Shown in pieces: positions 1 to 7,952 of a stretch of DNA of 15,619 bases. The stretch comes from an uncultured Alphaproteobacteria bacterium (GTDB taxonomy: Bacteria > Pseudomonadota > Alphaproteobacteria > Rhodobacterales > Rhodobacteraceae). The first letter of the stretch is position 1; every line of letters begins with the position of its first letter. A program made the position numbers and the translations under genes. The DNA lies in assembly GCA_929200295.1 (NCBI GenBank), contig CAKMZE010000010.1, forward strand, positions 4,517 through 20,135, read 5' to 3'. The notes below the pieces were generated by a model that saw only the letters and a program-made list of their open reading frames with translations, made no database searches and was not told the DNA's origin.

Positions 1-1
1 G

Positions 2-2032
2 TCATATGCGATGTGGCAGCAATATTCGAAAACCCTGCAAGCGAACCCGCCTATTCATTTGCGCGATTTGCTGGCGATTAAACCTTTGGGAACAGCCATT
101 CCCATTGAAGAGGTGGAAAGCATCACATCTATTCGCAAACGGTTTGTGACGCCGGGCATGTCTCTTGGGGCTCTCTCGCCCGAGGCACATCGGACGCTAT
201 CCATTGCGATGAACCGTATTGGCGCAAAGTCGGATTCGGGTGAAGGCGGCGAAAGCCCAGATGATTTCACCCCAGAACCCAATGGTGATAACGCTAGCGC
301 AAAGATCAAACAGGTTGCATCAGGCCGGTTTGGTGTCACGGCAGAGTATTTGCTCGCGTGCGAAGAGCTTGAGATCAAAGTCGCGCAAGGCGCAAAGCCG
401 GGCGAGGGTGGCCAGCTGCCGGGGATGAAGGTCACCGATCTGATTGCCAAGCTACGTCATTCGATCAAAGGTGTGACACTGATCAGCCCGCCGCCACACC
501 ACGATATCTATTCAATCGAGGATTTGGCGCAGCTGATCTATGATCTCAAGCAGATCAACCCAAGATGTAAGGTTACGGTCAAACTTGTGGCGTCATCGGG
601 CGTTGGCACGATTGCCGCTGGTGTGGCCAAGGCCAAGGCGGATATTATCCTTATCTCGGGCCATAATGGTGGGACTGGGGCGAGCCCCGGAACGTCGATC
701 AAATATGCGGGTCTGCCATGGGAGATGGGCCTCACCGAGGCGCATCAGGTATTGGCGATGAATAACCTGCGTGACCGCGTGACATTGCGCACCGATGGGG
801 GTCTGCGCACAGGGCGTGATATCGTTATGGCCGCGATGATGGGGGCCGAGGAATACGGCATTGGCACCGCGGCCCTGATCGCAATGGGCTGTATTATGGT
901 GCGTCAGTGCCAGTCTAACACCTGCCCTGTTGGTGTGTGCACACAAGACGAAAGCTTACGTGATAAATTCACTGGCAGTGCGGATAAGGTCGTTAACCTG
1001 ATCACGTTCTATGCCACTGAGGTGCGTGAAATATTAGCTGAGATCGGCGCGCGCAGCTTGGATGAGGTGATTGGCCGTGCTGATCTTTTGGCGCAGGTAT
1101 CGCGCGGCGCGGCGCATCTAGACGATCTGGATCTAAACCCATTGTTGATCACGGTTGATGGCGATCAGTCCATTACATATGACCGCAACCGTCCGCGCAA
1201 TGCTGTGCCCGATACATTGGATGCACAGATCGTAAAGGACGCAGAACCATTCCTAGTCGATCGTGAAAAGATGCAATTGGAATATGCGGTACAAAACACG
1301 CACCGGACCATTGGGACACGCATATCAAGCCATATCGTGGCAAACTTTGGCATGCGCAATGATTTGCAGGATAATCATCTCACGGTGAAACTGCGCGGCT
1401 CTGCCGGGCAATCGCTGGGTGCTTTTGCAGCACCTGGGCTTAAGCTTGAGGTTGCGGGTGACGCCAATGATTATGTGGGCAAGGGGCTTTCTGGTGCAAC
1501 GATTGTTGTACGTCCACAGATGATGTCGCCTCTGGTGGCATCACAAAATACGATCATCGGCAATACGGTGCTTTATGGTGCAACGGGGGGATACCTCTTT
1601 GCGGCGGGGCGTGCTGGTGAACGGTTTGGTGTGCGCAACTCTGGCGCGACGGTTGTGGTCGAGGGCTGCGGAACCAATGGCTGCGAATATATGACAGGTG
1701 GTGTTGCGGTGATCCTAGGGTCAATCGGTGCAAACTTTGGTGCCGGGATGACGGGCGGGATGGCGTATCTATACGACCCTGATGGCGTGTCAGCAGGGCT
1801 GATGAATATGGAAACGCTTGTCACATGCCCCGTGACGCAAGATCATTGGGCTTCTGAGCTAGAGCATCTCATCCGCAGGCATCACGCCGAAACAGACAGC
1901 CAAAAAGCCGCTGAGATTTTACAGTATTGGGATACAGAGCTGCATAATTTTGTGCAGGTATGCCCCAAGGAAATGTTGGTGCATCTGTCGCATCCGCTGA
2001 CTTCAGAAGAGGCGGCGATCCCGGCTGAATAA
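2..2032 (+). CDS. gltB: Glutamate synthase (NADPH) large subunit, C-terminal part (5' end outside window)
   Basis: This is the C-terminal ~676 residues of the large (alpha) subunit of bacterial glutamate synthase; the full protein is usually about 1,500 residues, so over half lies upstream of the window. The enzyme makes two glutamates from glutamine and 2-oxoglutarate, with electrons from NADPH supplied through the GltD subunit. The visible part starts near the FMN-binding synthase domain (SLGALSPEAH, GAKSDSGEGGE, KPGEGGQLPG, SGHNGGTGASP). The [3Fe-4S] ligands are the Cys codons at 890-892, 908-910 and 923-925, giving the expected C-x5-C-x4-C spacing. The right-handed GXGXG beta-helix domain follows (about 1380-1830, for example GSAGQSLGAF and GATGGYLFAAGRAGERFG). 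The frame is open to the window edge, so the in-frame ATG at 11 is internal. The stop is TAA at 2030-2032. GltD is not in the window. Identification is very secure. Confidence 0.97.
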   Translation, partial: SYAMWQQYSKTLQANPPIHLRDLLAIKPLGTAIPIEEVESITSIRKRFVTPGMSLGALSPEAHRTLSIAMNRIGAKSDSGEGGESPDDFTPEPNGDNASAKIKQVASGRFGVTAEYLLACEELEIKVAQGAKPGEGGQLPGMKVTDLIAKLRHSIKGVTLISPPPHHDIYSIEDLAQLIYDLKQINPRCKVTVKLVASSGVGTIAAGVAKAKADIILISGHNGGTGASPGTSIKYAGLPWEMGLTEAHQVLAMNNLRDRVTLRTDGGLRTGRDIVMAAMMGAEEYGIGTAALIAMGCIMVRQCQSNTCPVGVCTQDESLRDKFTGSADKVVNLITFYATEVREILAEIGARSLDEVIGRADLLAQVSRGAAHLDDLDLNPLLITVDGDQSITYDRNRPRNAVPDTLDAQIVKDAEPFLVDREKMQLEYAVQNTHRTIGTRISSHIVANFGMRNDLQDNHLTVKLRGSAGQSLGAFAAPGLKLEVAGDANDYVGKGLSGATIVVRPQMMSPLVASQNTIIGNTVLYGATGGYLFAAGRAGERFGVRNSGATVVVEGCGTNGCEYMTGGVAVILGSIGANFGAGMTGGMAYLYDPDGVSAGLMNMETLVTCPVTQDHWASELEHLIRRHHAETDSQKAAEILQYWDTELHNFVQVCPKEMLVHLSHPLTSEEAAIPAE

Positions 2033-2047
2033 AACACCGCTCTCTTG

Positions 2048-2079
2048 GCGCGGGCGGGGCCTGTGGTCTTGACCCGCGC
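2048..2079 (+). terminator. Possible hairpin terminator or attenuator between gltB and mtgA
   Basis: A perfect 7-bp GC stem, GCGCGGG (2048-2054) with CCCGCGC (2073-2079), encloses an 18-nt loop 15 bases after the gltB stop. There is no T-run after it (TATTACAATG follows), so it is not a classic intrinsic terminator. It could cause partial termination or stabilise the 3' end of the gltB mRNA. Confidence 0.3.
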
Positions 2080-2103
2080 TATTACAATGTGACTTATACG
2101 TGT

Positions 2104-2859
2104 ATGGCAAAAGCGAGCAGCCCATCAAAACCAAAGCCAAAGGCTGATAAGAAAAAGCCCAAGAAAAAGGCCGCGCCAAAGCGTAGCCTGAAGCAACGTG
2201 TGCTGTTGGGGCTTGCGCTTGGGTTTGCTTTTTTGATCGCCTTGATCTTTGTCGTGACGTTGCTTTGGCGGTTTGTGAACCCGCCAACCACCCCCTATAT
2301 GTTTTCAGAAGGGCGGCGTTTGGGTGAAAGCGTGCGCCAAACATGGGTCCCGATCGAGGAGATCGCCCCTGTGATGGCCCGCTCTGCCGTGGCGGCAGAG
2401 GATGCGAATTTTTGTCTGCATTGGGGGCTCGATGTGCAGGCCATCCGCGAGACGATTGCGCGCGGCAGCCGTGGCGGGGCGTCAACCATCAGTCAGCAAA
2501 CGGTGAAGAACGTCTTTTTATGGCATGGGCGGTCTTGGTCACGCAAAGCGTTTGAGGCGCTTTGGACACCATTGACCGAGGCGCTTTGGCCAAAGCAGCG
2601 CATTCTCGAGGTCTATTTGAATATCGCTGAATTTGATGAAGGGGTGTTTGGCGTGCAGGCGGCGGGGCGGCATTATTTTGGTGTGGACGCAGCGGATCTG
2701 ACGGCTGTGCAGGCCGCAAGGCTCGCGGCTATTTTACCCGATCCAAAGAACCGTTCAGCCCTGCGGCCCTCAAATTTTGTACGTAAACGTGCGGCTTCGA
2801 TCTTAGATGGGGCTGAAACAATTGCTGTGGATGGGCGTGCAGACTGTTTTGAGCAGTGA
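2104..2859 (+). CDS. mtgA: Monofunctional biosynthetic peptidoglycan transglycosylase
   Basis: A GT51 glycosyltransferase that polymerises lipid II into glycan strands at the periplasmic face of the inner membrane. With the ATG at 2104 the protein has 251 residues, close to the usual ~230-250. A very Lys/Pro-rich cytoplasmic tail (1-30) precedes one membrane anchor (~33-56, rich in Leu/Phe/Val). The GT51 motifs follow: the AAED box with putative catalytic Glu99, GGASTISQQ (124-132), the ILEVYLNIAEF box (167-177) and GVQAAGRHYFG (183-193). There is no transpeptidase domain, which is why it is called monofunctional. A GTG at 2089 would add five residues; neither start has a convincing Shine-Dalgarno, and the ATG was chosen because the Lys-rich tail begins directly after it. 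It follows gltB by 71 bp on the same strand. The long basic tail is somewhat unusual. Confidence 0.94.
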   Translation: MAKASSPSKPKPKADKKKPKKKAAPKRSLKQRVLLGLALGFAFLIALIFVVTLLWRFVNPPTTPYMFSEGRRLGESVRQTWVPIEEIAPVMARSAVAAEDANFCLHWGLDVQAIRETIARGSRGGASTISQQTVKNVFLWHGRSWSRKAFEALWTPLTEALWPKQRILEVYLNIAEFDEGVFGVQAAGRHYFGVDAADLTAVQAARLAAILPDPKNRSALRPSNFVRKRAASILDGAETIAVDGRADCFEQ

Positions 2860-2933
2860 CCCATTGATCCTTGGGCGCGCTTGCTGCATTTATAGCAGAT
2901 AATCTATAGCCCATATGTGATGAGTTTTTACAG

Positions 2934-3599
2934 ATGAACCGCCTTTATCATTTTCCCTTATCGCCGTTTTCCCGCAAGGTCAGGTTGTGTTTGGCCGAAA
3001 AGAAGATCGAAGTTGAGCTTGTTGAGGAACGCTATTGGGAACAAGACGCAGAGTTTCTGCGGCGTAACCCGGCGGGCAAGGTCCCCATCTTGAAAATGGG
3101 GGGGCGCCTGTTGGCCGATAGCACGGCAATTTGCGAATACCTCGAAGAGCTGCATCCGACGCCGGCATTATTTCCGCGCGACGCCGAAGGGCGCTATGAA
3201 ACGCGCAGGCTTGTCGCGTGGTTTGATGATAAGTTTCATGCAGAGGTCACCTCGAAACTGATCGGTGAGCGGGTGTTTCGCAAACTGATGGGCACAGGCT
3301 ATCCTGATAGTGCACATGTTAAATCTGGGGCGCGGGCGATTAAATACCATCTCGATTATATGGGGCATCTGCTGGACCAAAGACGTTGGCTTGCTGGGGA
3401 TCAAATGACACTGGCTGATTTCGCGGCTGCGGCACAGCTGTCGTGTTTAGATTACATCTCGGATGTTGATTGGAACCGGTCTGAAAATGTGAAGGACTGG
3501 TATGCGAAGATCAAGTCGCGCCCCTCGTTTCGGTCATTGCTCGCGGATCAGCTGTCAGGGTTTCCACAGCCGCGCCATTATGCTGACCTTGATTTTTAA
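2934..3599 (+). CDS. Glutathione S-transferase family protein
   Basis: A soluble cytoplasmic GST-fold protein of 221 residues, the usual family length. The N-terminal thioredoxin-like domain (1-80) begins YHFPLSPFSRKVRL and contains the cis-Pro loop NPAGKVPIL and the glutathione-binding box DSTAICEYLE. The C-terminal helical domain (about 90-210) contains WLAGDQMTLADFAAAAQLSCLDY, shortened here to its recognisable WLAGDQMTLADF motif, an N-capping-type motif typical of GSTs. The catalytic residue is uncertain; Ser10 or Ser13 in the first loop are candidates, and no Cys sits at that position. The substrate cannot be read from sequence. It starts at ATG 2934, 74 bp after mtgA, and precedes queG in the same direction. 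This mtgA-GST-queG order seems familiar from roseobacters, but no functional link between the genes is evident. Confidence 0.9.
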   Translation: MNRLYHFPLSPFSRKVRLCLAEKKIEVELVEERYWEQDAEFLRRNPAGKVPILKMGGRLLADSTAICEYLEELHPTPALFPRDAEGRYETRRLVAWFDDKFHAEVTSKLIGERVFRKLMGTGYPDSAHVKSGARAIKYHLDYMGHLLDQRRWLAGDQMTLADFAAAAQLSCLDYISDVDWNRSENVKDWYAKIKSRPSFRSLLADQLSGFPQPRHYADLDF

Positions 3600-3620
3600 T
3601 CCATGGTTTGACCTAAAGGA

Positions 3621-3645
3621 GCGCCTTTGGCGCACACGATTTTTT
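3621..3645 (+). terminator. Candidate weak intrinsic terminator after the GST gene
   Basis: The 5-bp hairpin GCGCC-TTT-GGCGC (3621-3633) lies about 22 bases after the GST stop and is followed, after a short spacer, by a run of six T (3640-3645). The stem is short and the T-run is not directly adjacent, so termination may be partial and queG could still be read through. Confidence 0.35.
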
Positions 3646-3698
3646 GTTTGGCGCGCCATTACCAATCGCGTGCGGAAACCATCGGGTGATAGGCTCTG

Positions 3699-4727
3699 AT
3701 GGGATTAAAAGCGGATCTTAAAGCCTATGCCCTAGACGCTGGATTTGCGAAGCTGGGCATATGCACGCCAGATGCAATTCCTGAAGTGGCAGAACGGCTA
3801 AAAGCCTTTGTTGATGCACAATACCATGGGCAGATGTCATGGATGGCTGAGCGCATGGCCTGGCGCGGTGATCCCGCGGCGTTATGGCCTGCGGCGCGAT
3901 CTGTGATCATGCTGGCTGAACCCTATACGCCTGATGTTGATCCGCTTGCACTGCTTGAGCAGCGCGACCGTGCGGCGATTTCGGTTTATGCGCAGGGGCG
4001 CGATTATCATGATGTTGTCAAAAAGCGGCTTAAAAAGGTTGGCCGTTGGCTGATTGAACAGGTCCCGGATGCTGAGATTAAGGTTTTTGTCGATACGGCC
4101 CCTGTTATGGAAAAACCATTGGCGCAAGCGGCGGGTTTGGGCTGGCAGGGCAAACATACGAACCTTCTTGGGCGCGATCTGGGCTCTTGGTTTTTTCTGG
4201 GGGCTATTTTCACAACGGTGCCTATGACCCCTGATGCACCAGAGCAGAGCCATTGTGGATCTTGCACGGCATGTCTTGATATTTGTCCAACCAAGGCGTT
4301 TCCTGCGCCTTATCAATTGGATGCGCGGCGATGCATTTCGTATCTGACGATTGAGCATAAAGGCCCGGTAGACGCGGCTTTGCGCCCGCTTTTGGGAAAC
4401 CGTATTTATGGCTGCGATGATTGTTTGGCGGTTTGTCCTTGGAACAAATTTGCGCAAACGGCGCGTGATTTGCGTTATGCGCCAAAGCCGGGGTTGCAAG
4501 GCCCGGCACTCGCAGATCTAGCCGTGTTAGATGATGCGGCGTTCCGGGCGCTGTTTTCAGGATCGCCGATTAAACGCATTGGTCGGGATCGCTTTATCCG
4601 CAATGTGCTGTATGCGATTGGCAATGCAGGTGATGTGTCTTTGCGCCTTGTTGCGCAGTCATTATGCACAGACCCTGATGCCACCGTTGCTGATGCTGCG
4701 CGCTGGGCTGTTGCACAGCTTGTGTGA
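3699..4727 (+). CDS. queG: Epoxyqueuosine reductase QueG
   Basis: Catalyses the last step of queuosine synthesis in tRNA, reducing epoxyqueuosine to queuosine with a cobalamin cofactor and two [4Fe-4S] clusters. The 342-residue length is typical. The cluster motifs are clear: C186-x2-C189-x2-C192-x3-C196 ([17 protein letters not shown]), then Cys212 and C239-x2-C242-x3-C246 ([16 protein letters not shown]). The [12 protein letters not shown] motif (131-142) holds Asp132, equivalent to the proposed catalytic acid of characterised QueG proteins. The C-terminal segment includes [23 protein letters not shown], recognised from SPIKR and RNVLYAIGN. It starts at ATG 3699; the upstream ribosome site (GATAGG) is weak. 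The gene converges on the hybrid kinase gene with a 10-bp gap and no obvious terminator between them. Confidence 0.96.
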   Translation: MGLKADLKAYALDAGFAKLGICTPDAIPEVAERLKAFVDAQYHGQMSWMAERMAWRGDPAALWPAARSVIMLAEPYTPDVDPLALLEQRDRAAISVYAQGRDYHDVVKKRLKKVGRWLIEQVPDAEIKVFVDTAPVMEKPLAQAAGLGWQGKHTNLLGRDLGSWFFLGAIFTTVPMTPDAPEQSHCGSCTACLDICPTKAFPAPYQLDARRCISYLTIEHKGPVDAALRPLLGNRIYGCDDCLAVCPWNKFAQTARDLRYAPKPGLQGPALADLAVLDDAAFRALFSGSPIKRIGRDRFIRNVLYAIGNAGDVSLRLVAQSLCTDPDATVADAARWAVAQLV

Positions 4728-4737
4728 GCATCGCTAC

Positions 4738-7278
4738 TCAGTCAGGTAATTCACGAAACGCAGCTTGGGTATCTTGCCAAATTTCGGGCAAGGCTGTGAT
4801 CGCGAGGCGGGTGTCATGTGCGTCACCACGTTTTGCGGCTTGTTCAATGTCCGACAGCTTCTGACGCAAAGCTGTCGCACCAAAAAGGGCTGCATTACCA
4901 GCTATTTTATGGGCCTGTGCTGCGATCTCGCTTGGTGTTGTCGCTGTTGAGAGCCATGTGATGGTATCGCTTACCTCTGTCACAAACCGCGCATAGAGCT
5001 CTGGATAATTCTTAGCGCCTGCGATCTCTCTTGTTTCGGCGTTATGCGCGGCGTCGATGAGGGTATTTAGAGGCGGCGTGGAGTGTGTGCTCACCTCTAA
5101 CAAAGCGGCGCGGAGGGCGGATTTTGATAGCGGCTTTGTCAAGACGCCATCCATTCCATGAGCCATGAAATCTTTGCGTTCCTCAGCCATTGCGCTAGCG
5201 GTTAAGGCAAGAATGCGTGTTTTGGCTGATGCGCCATTGCCTTCGCGAATTTGCTGGGTTGCGATGCGGCCATCCATAACCGGCATGCTGATGTCCATTA
5301 ATATGAGGTCAAATCGTGCGCTATAGGCGGCCTCAACCCCTTGTTTGCCGTCATTGGCCTCTGTCACTTGATGCCCATCAGCGATCAACATATTGCGCAC
5401 AACAAAGCGGTTGATTTCATTATCCTCAACCACGAGGATATTTTGTGGTCTTGCGATGGGCTGATCTGCGGTTTCATGCTGTGGGCTTGGTGCTGTGGTG
5501 TTGGGTTCTGCATGCTCTGCAGGGAGCGCCACTTGGAATGTACTTCCCTTGCCTTCGATACTGTTCACGGTGATTTCGCCATCCAAGGCAGAAACGAACC
5601 GCTTTACAATACTTAACCCCAACCCTGTGCCGCCAACATCGCGGTCATATGCGGTACTGCTGGTGACAAAGTCATCAAACATCTTGTCTTTAAAGGCCTC
5701 TGAAATACCGATGCCTGTGTCTTCGACCTCAAATGTTATGATGTCGTCTTCCCAGGCGACTGACACGGATACACGCCCGGCTTTGGTGAATTTCACGGCA
5801 TTCCCGATGAGGTTCATCAGCACATGCTGTATGCGGTCATGATCACTTTTGATCCAATTTTGTTGCGGACCCTTCCACCCCCAAACAAGGGTTGTATCAT
5901 TTGCAGCGGCCATGCCGCTTTGGTTATCAACGATCTTTTGTAGCAGGTCAGAGATGTTAAGCGGGGCAAGTATGATGCTTGTGTGCCCAGAATCGTACCG
6001 GGCAATGTCGAGCACATCCGTCACATGGTCTAAAAGAAGCCGCCCCGATGTTTCCATATTGCTGAGGTAGATATCTTGCTTTGCGGTGAGCCGTGTATCA
6101 CGCAGCAGGCTCATGTTGCCCATAAGACCGTTTAGTGGTGTGCGAATTTCATGGCTCATCGTGGCGAGAAATTCAGACCGAGAGCGTTCACCAGCAATCG
6201 CCCTGTCGCGCGCGTCAATCAGTTCCGCCTCTTCGAGAACGCGTTTAGAAATATCGCGCAAAAAGGCGATATAAATCTGCCCTTCATCCATGCGGGTTGA
6301 TTGCACCGCGAGCTCAACAGGAAAGATGGTTTGATCGGCGCGCTTTGCATCCAGTTTCACGCGACCTTTGCCAATGACGCGTTTTTCGCCACCTCTGCGC
6401 ATTCGGTGCATTCCTTCTGTATGCGCGTCATAAAGATGATCTGGCACAATCATTTTGCCCAGATCGCGCCCCATTACATCTTTGGCGCTGTAGCCAAATA
6501 TATTTTCGGCAGCGCGGTTAAAGCCAATGATCTCGCCTTTGTCATTACTGACAATCACCGCGTCTAGCGATGTGCTCATGATAGCTTTGATGCGGTCAGC
6601 TGTTTGTCTGATGTCGCGGCTTTGCTCAGTGAGCTTAAAGTTAAGCCGCGTGAGATAAACAACACCAAAGCCTAAGGTGTTGATCAATATGGCAAGCGCC
6701 ACGGCGAGCTGAATAAGTGTGCGGCTCACTGCCTGGCGTTGGCGATCTTCGGCAACGGTAAATAGATCAAGCCCTGAATTGGCAAGCCCACGCACATGCA
6801 GACGTAAATTTTGCGAAAGAGACGAGAGCCGCGGCATGCTTTGGGTGAGCGCAACATTATCGCTATCGATCATAGGAACGGTGGTTTCCAGAAAGAGCAG
6901 TATTTCACTGAGATGCTCTGCAAATTCAGGATTGGCGCGGAGTTCAGCAAAGCTTCTTGCTTGGTTGATCGTATCGACCCTACTGTAAAAAATATCAAAC
7001 CGGCGCCGAATGCTTGCTAAATCAGCGCCGATCCTGAGGTGACCGAAAAACTCTTGGAATTCGACTTCTGCCTGGGCCAATGACCATTGCATATTATCGG
7101 ACTCAGCCGACCGTTGCGCTGAAATTTCGCGTGCGACATTTGTGCCGAGCCATAGGATCGCGACAAAGGCGATGACGCCTGTGAGAGCGCCAATGACACG
7201 CCGTTTTCGGCGCTTGTCCCGGCGTCGATATACGGCACCAGAAAGATCATTTTTAGCATCCGTTGAGCGTACCCTCAT
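4738..7278 (-). CDS. Membrane-bound hybrid sensor histidine kinase with PAS, receiver and Hpt domains
   Basis: An ArcB-like tripartite kinase of 846 residues. In order: a basic N-terminus, TM1 (~28-46), a periplasmic, mostly helical sensor region (~47-188), TM2 (~189-209), a HAMP-like or linker helix (~210-226), a PAS domain (~227-345; IGFNRAAENIFGY), HisKA with phosphoacceptor His376 (ATMSHEIRTPLNG), HATPase_c with N box Asn493 (LIGNAVKF), G1 at 520-525 (DTGIGI) and G2 at 549-556 (GGTGLGLS), a receiver with phosphoacceptor Asp662 (LILMDISMPVMDG), acidic Glu618/Asp619, Thr693 and Lys715, and a C-terminal Hpt domain with His790 (AAQAHKIAGNAALFG). All catalytic residues are intact, so a His-Asp-His relay to a separate response regulator is expected. 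The start ATG lies 10 bp after the stop of the upstream secreted-protein gene, so the two are probably co-transcribed. The partner regulator is not fixed by sequence; the one at 9586 is the nearest candidate. The ligand is unknown. Confidence 0.95.
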   Translation of the reverse strand: MRVRSTDAKNDLSGAVYRRRDKRRKRRVIGALTGVIAFVAILWLGTNVAREISAQRSAESDNMQWSLAQAEVEFQEFFGHLRIGADLASIRRRFDIFYSRVDTINQARSFAELRANPEFAEHLSEILLFLETTVPMIDSDNVALTQSMPRLSSLSQNLRLHVRGLANSGLDLFTVAEDRQRQAVSRTLIQLAVALAILINTLGFGVVYLTRLNFKLTEQSRDIRQTADRIKAIMSTSLDAVIVSNDKGEIIGFNRAAENIFGYSAKDVMGRDLGKMIVPDHLYDAHTEGMHRMRRGGEKRVIGKGRVKLDAKRADQTIFPVELAVQSTRMDEGQIYIAFLRDISKRVLEEAELIDARDRAIAGERSRSEFLATMSHEIRTPLNGLMGNMSLLRDTRLTAKQDIYLSNMETSGRLLLDHVTDVLDIARYDSGHTSIILAPLNISDLLQKIVDNQSGMAAANDTTLVWGWKGPQQNWIKSDHDRIQHVLMNLIGNAVKFTKAGRVSVSVAWEDDIITFEVEDTGIGISEAFKDKMFDDFVTSSTAYDRDVGGTGLGLSIVKRFVSALDGEITVNSIEGKGSTFQVALPAEHAEPNTTAPSPQHETADQPIARPQNILVVEDNEINRFVVRNMLIADGHQVTEANDGKQGVEAAYSARFDLILMDISMPVMDGRIATQQIREGNGASAKTRILALTASAMAEERKDFMAHGMDGVLTKPLSKSALRAALLEVSTHSTPPLNTLIDAAHNAETREIAGAKNYPELYARFVTEVSDTITWLSTATTPSEIAAQAHKIAGNAALFGATALRQKLSDIEQAAKRGDAHDTRLAITALPEIWQDTQAAFRELPD

Positions 7279-7288
7279 TGGTATTTAG

Positions 7289-7807
7289 TCACTCAACAAT
7301 TTGGATGCGATCAAGTTGCCATATACTACGAGAATAGATGACGTCGCTGCGGTACCGTGCGGATTGATCGTATGGGTAAATGATCCAAAGAGGGCCTTTT
7401 TCACGTACGGACATCTCTTTTTCATTATGGCGCATGGCGATAATTGGGCCGCCGCTGACAGCATCTGAAAATGGAATTTCAACAGTATAATCGTTAATCG
7501 CGGTGGCAAGAATGGTGCCGTCGGTCACATTTAAAACTGCGGTCAATGCGGAAAGCGGCACGCCTTCAAAGCTTTGCGTGCCTTCCGTCCAAATTGTGGT
7601 GGTTTCAATTTTCTCCATACCGAGCGCCATGAGGGTTTCGCGATCGAAAACCAGCGCATCACCTTGGTTTGGGGTGATACCCGCACCTGTAACAGTCAAA
7701 ATAATATCGCCAGAGGGTGACGGTATCGTGTCTGCATATGTGATATGTGGGAATGCGCATATCAGTGCTGTGAAAATTGATAAAACATAGGTTTTTAGCG
7801 GCTGCAT
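7289..7807 (-). CDS. Secreted protein with molybdopterin-oxidoreductase-like (SuoX/YedY-type) fold, lacking the catalytic Cys
   Basis: A 172-residue exported protein. It has a Sec signal peptide (basic start MQPLK, hydrophobic core ~7-20, likely cleavage after ITYA at ~25). The mature part has a short beta-rich layout resembling small 'oxidoreductase molybdopterin-binding' domain proteins: an opening strand with VTGAG (39-43), FEGVPLSALTAVL (81-93), an inner IPFSDAV segment, GPLWIIYPYD (138-147) and the closing WQLDRIQIV (163-171). The only Cys (residue 17) is in the signal peptide, so the Cys that ligates molybdenum in SuoX/YedY enzymes is absent and catalysis by that route is unlikely. An AGGAG ribosome site (complement of 7817-7821) lies 9 bases before the ATG. 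It precedes the hybrid kinase by 10 bp, so it may be a periplasmic ligand-binding or signalling partner of that kinase (inference). The fold assignment is by pattern only. Confidence 0.8.
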   Translation of the reverse strand: MQPLKTYVLSIFTALICAFPHITYADTIPSPSGDIILTVTGAGITPNQGDALVFDRETLMALGMEKIETTTIWTEGTQSFEGVPLSALTAVLNVTDGTILATAINDYTVEIPFSDAVSGGPIIAMRHNEKEMSVREKGPLWIIYPYDQSARYRSDVIYSRSIWQLDRIQIVE

Positions 7808-7841
7808 CGGCTTCTTCTCCTATACTCATTACAAATCCTGT

Positions 7842-7868
7842 ATCATAGAGGCTCGTAATGGCGTCTAA
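7842..7868 (-). promoter_or_regulatory. Possible promoter of the secreted protein-hybrid kinase unit
   Basis: Reading the minus strand, TATGAT (complement of 7842-7847) is a good -10 match 34 bases before the start codon. The -35 side is poor: TTAGAC (7863-7868) at 15-bp spacing. A strong palindrome sits directly upstream, which would suit an activator-dependent promoter with a weak -35. This is visual matching only. Confidence 0.3.
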
Positions 7869-7872
7869 GGGC

Positions 7873-7911
7873 AAACGGATAGGACCCTATCCGATCGGAT
7901 AGGGCCCGTTT
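7873..7911. repeat. Large palindrome/hairpin between the sensor unit and the polysaccharide module
   Basis: The core is a perfect 20-base palindrome, CCCTATCCGATCGGATAGGG (7885-7904). It is flanked by a further 6-bp pairing of AAACGG (7873-7878) with CCGTTT (7906-7911), leaving a small asymmetric internal loop. An alternative pairing uses GGATAGG (7877-7883) with CCTATCC (7886-7892), so the heptamer GGATAGG occurs three times in alternating orientation. It lies about 40 bases after the stop of the minus-strand sugar transferase gene and just upstream of the putative promoter of the next minus-strand gene. It may be a bidirectional or factor-assisted terminator (no T-run on either side), or a dimeric regulator operator. 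The structure is certain; the role is not. Confidence 0.75.
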
Positions 7912-7952
7912 CCAAGATAAGGTGTTCGTATAAGACAGAGATTGCGTAGTGC

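Noticed and set aside
2003..2485. 160-codon minus-strand open frame across the gltB end and mtgA
   Set aside because: It is antisense to two well-supported genes and its translation looks like low-complexity shadow sequence.
2860..2933. Promoter or CTGC...GCAG operator before the GST gene
   Set aside because: The 4-bp inverted repeat and AT-rich stretch are too weak to separate from chance, and no correctly spaced -35/-10 pair was found.
3882..4499. 205-codon open frame on the minus strand opposite queG
   Set aside because: It is fully antisense to a clear queG gene, is rich in Arg/Ile as expected from antisense codons, and has no domain signature.
4728..4737. Terminator between convergent queG and hybrid kinase genes
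   Set aside because: The 10-bp gap has no hairpin or T-run; any termination signal must lie inside the coding regions.
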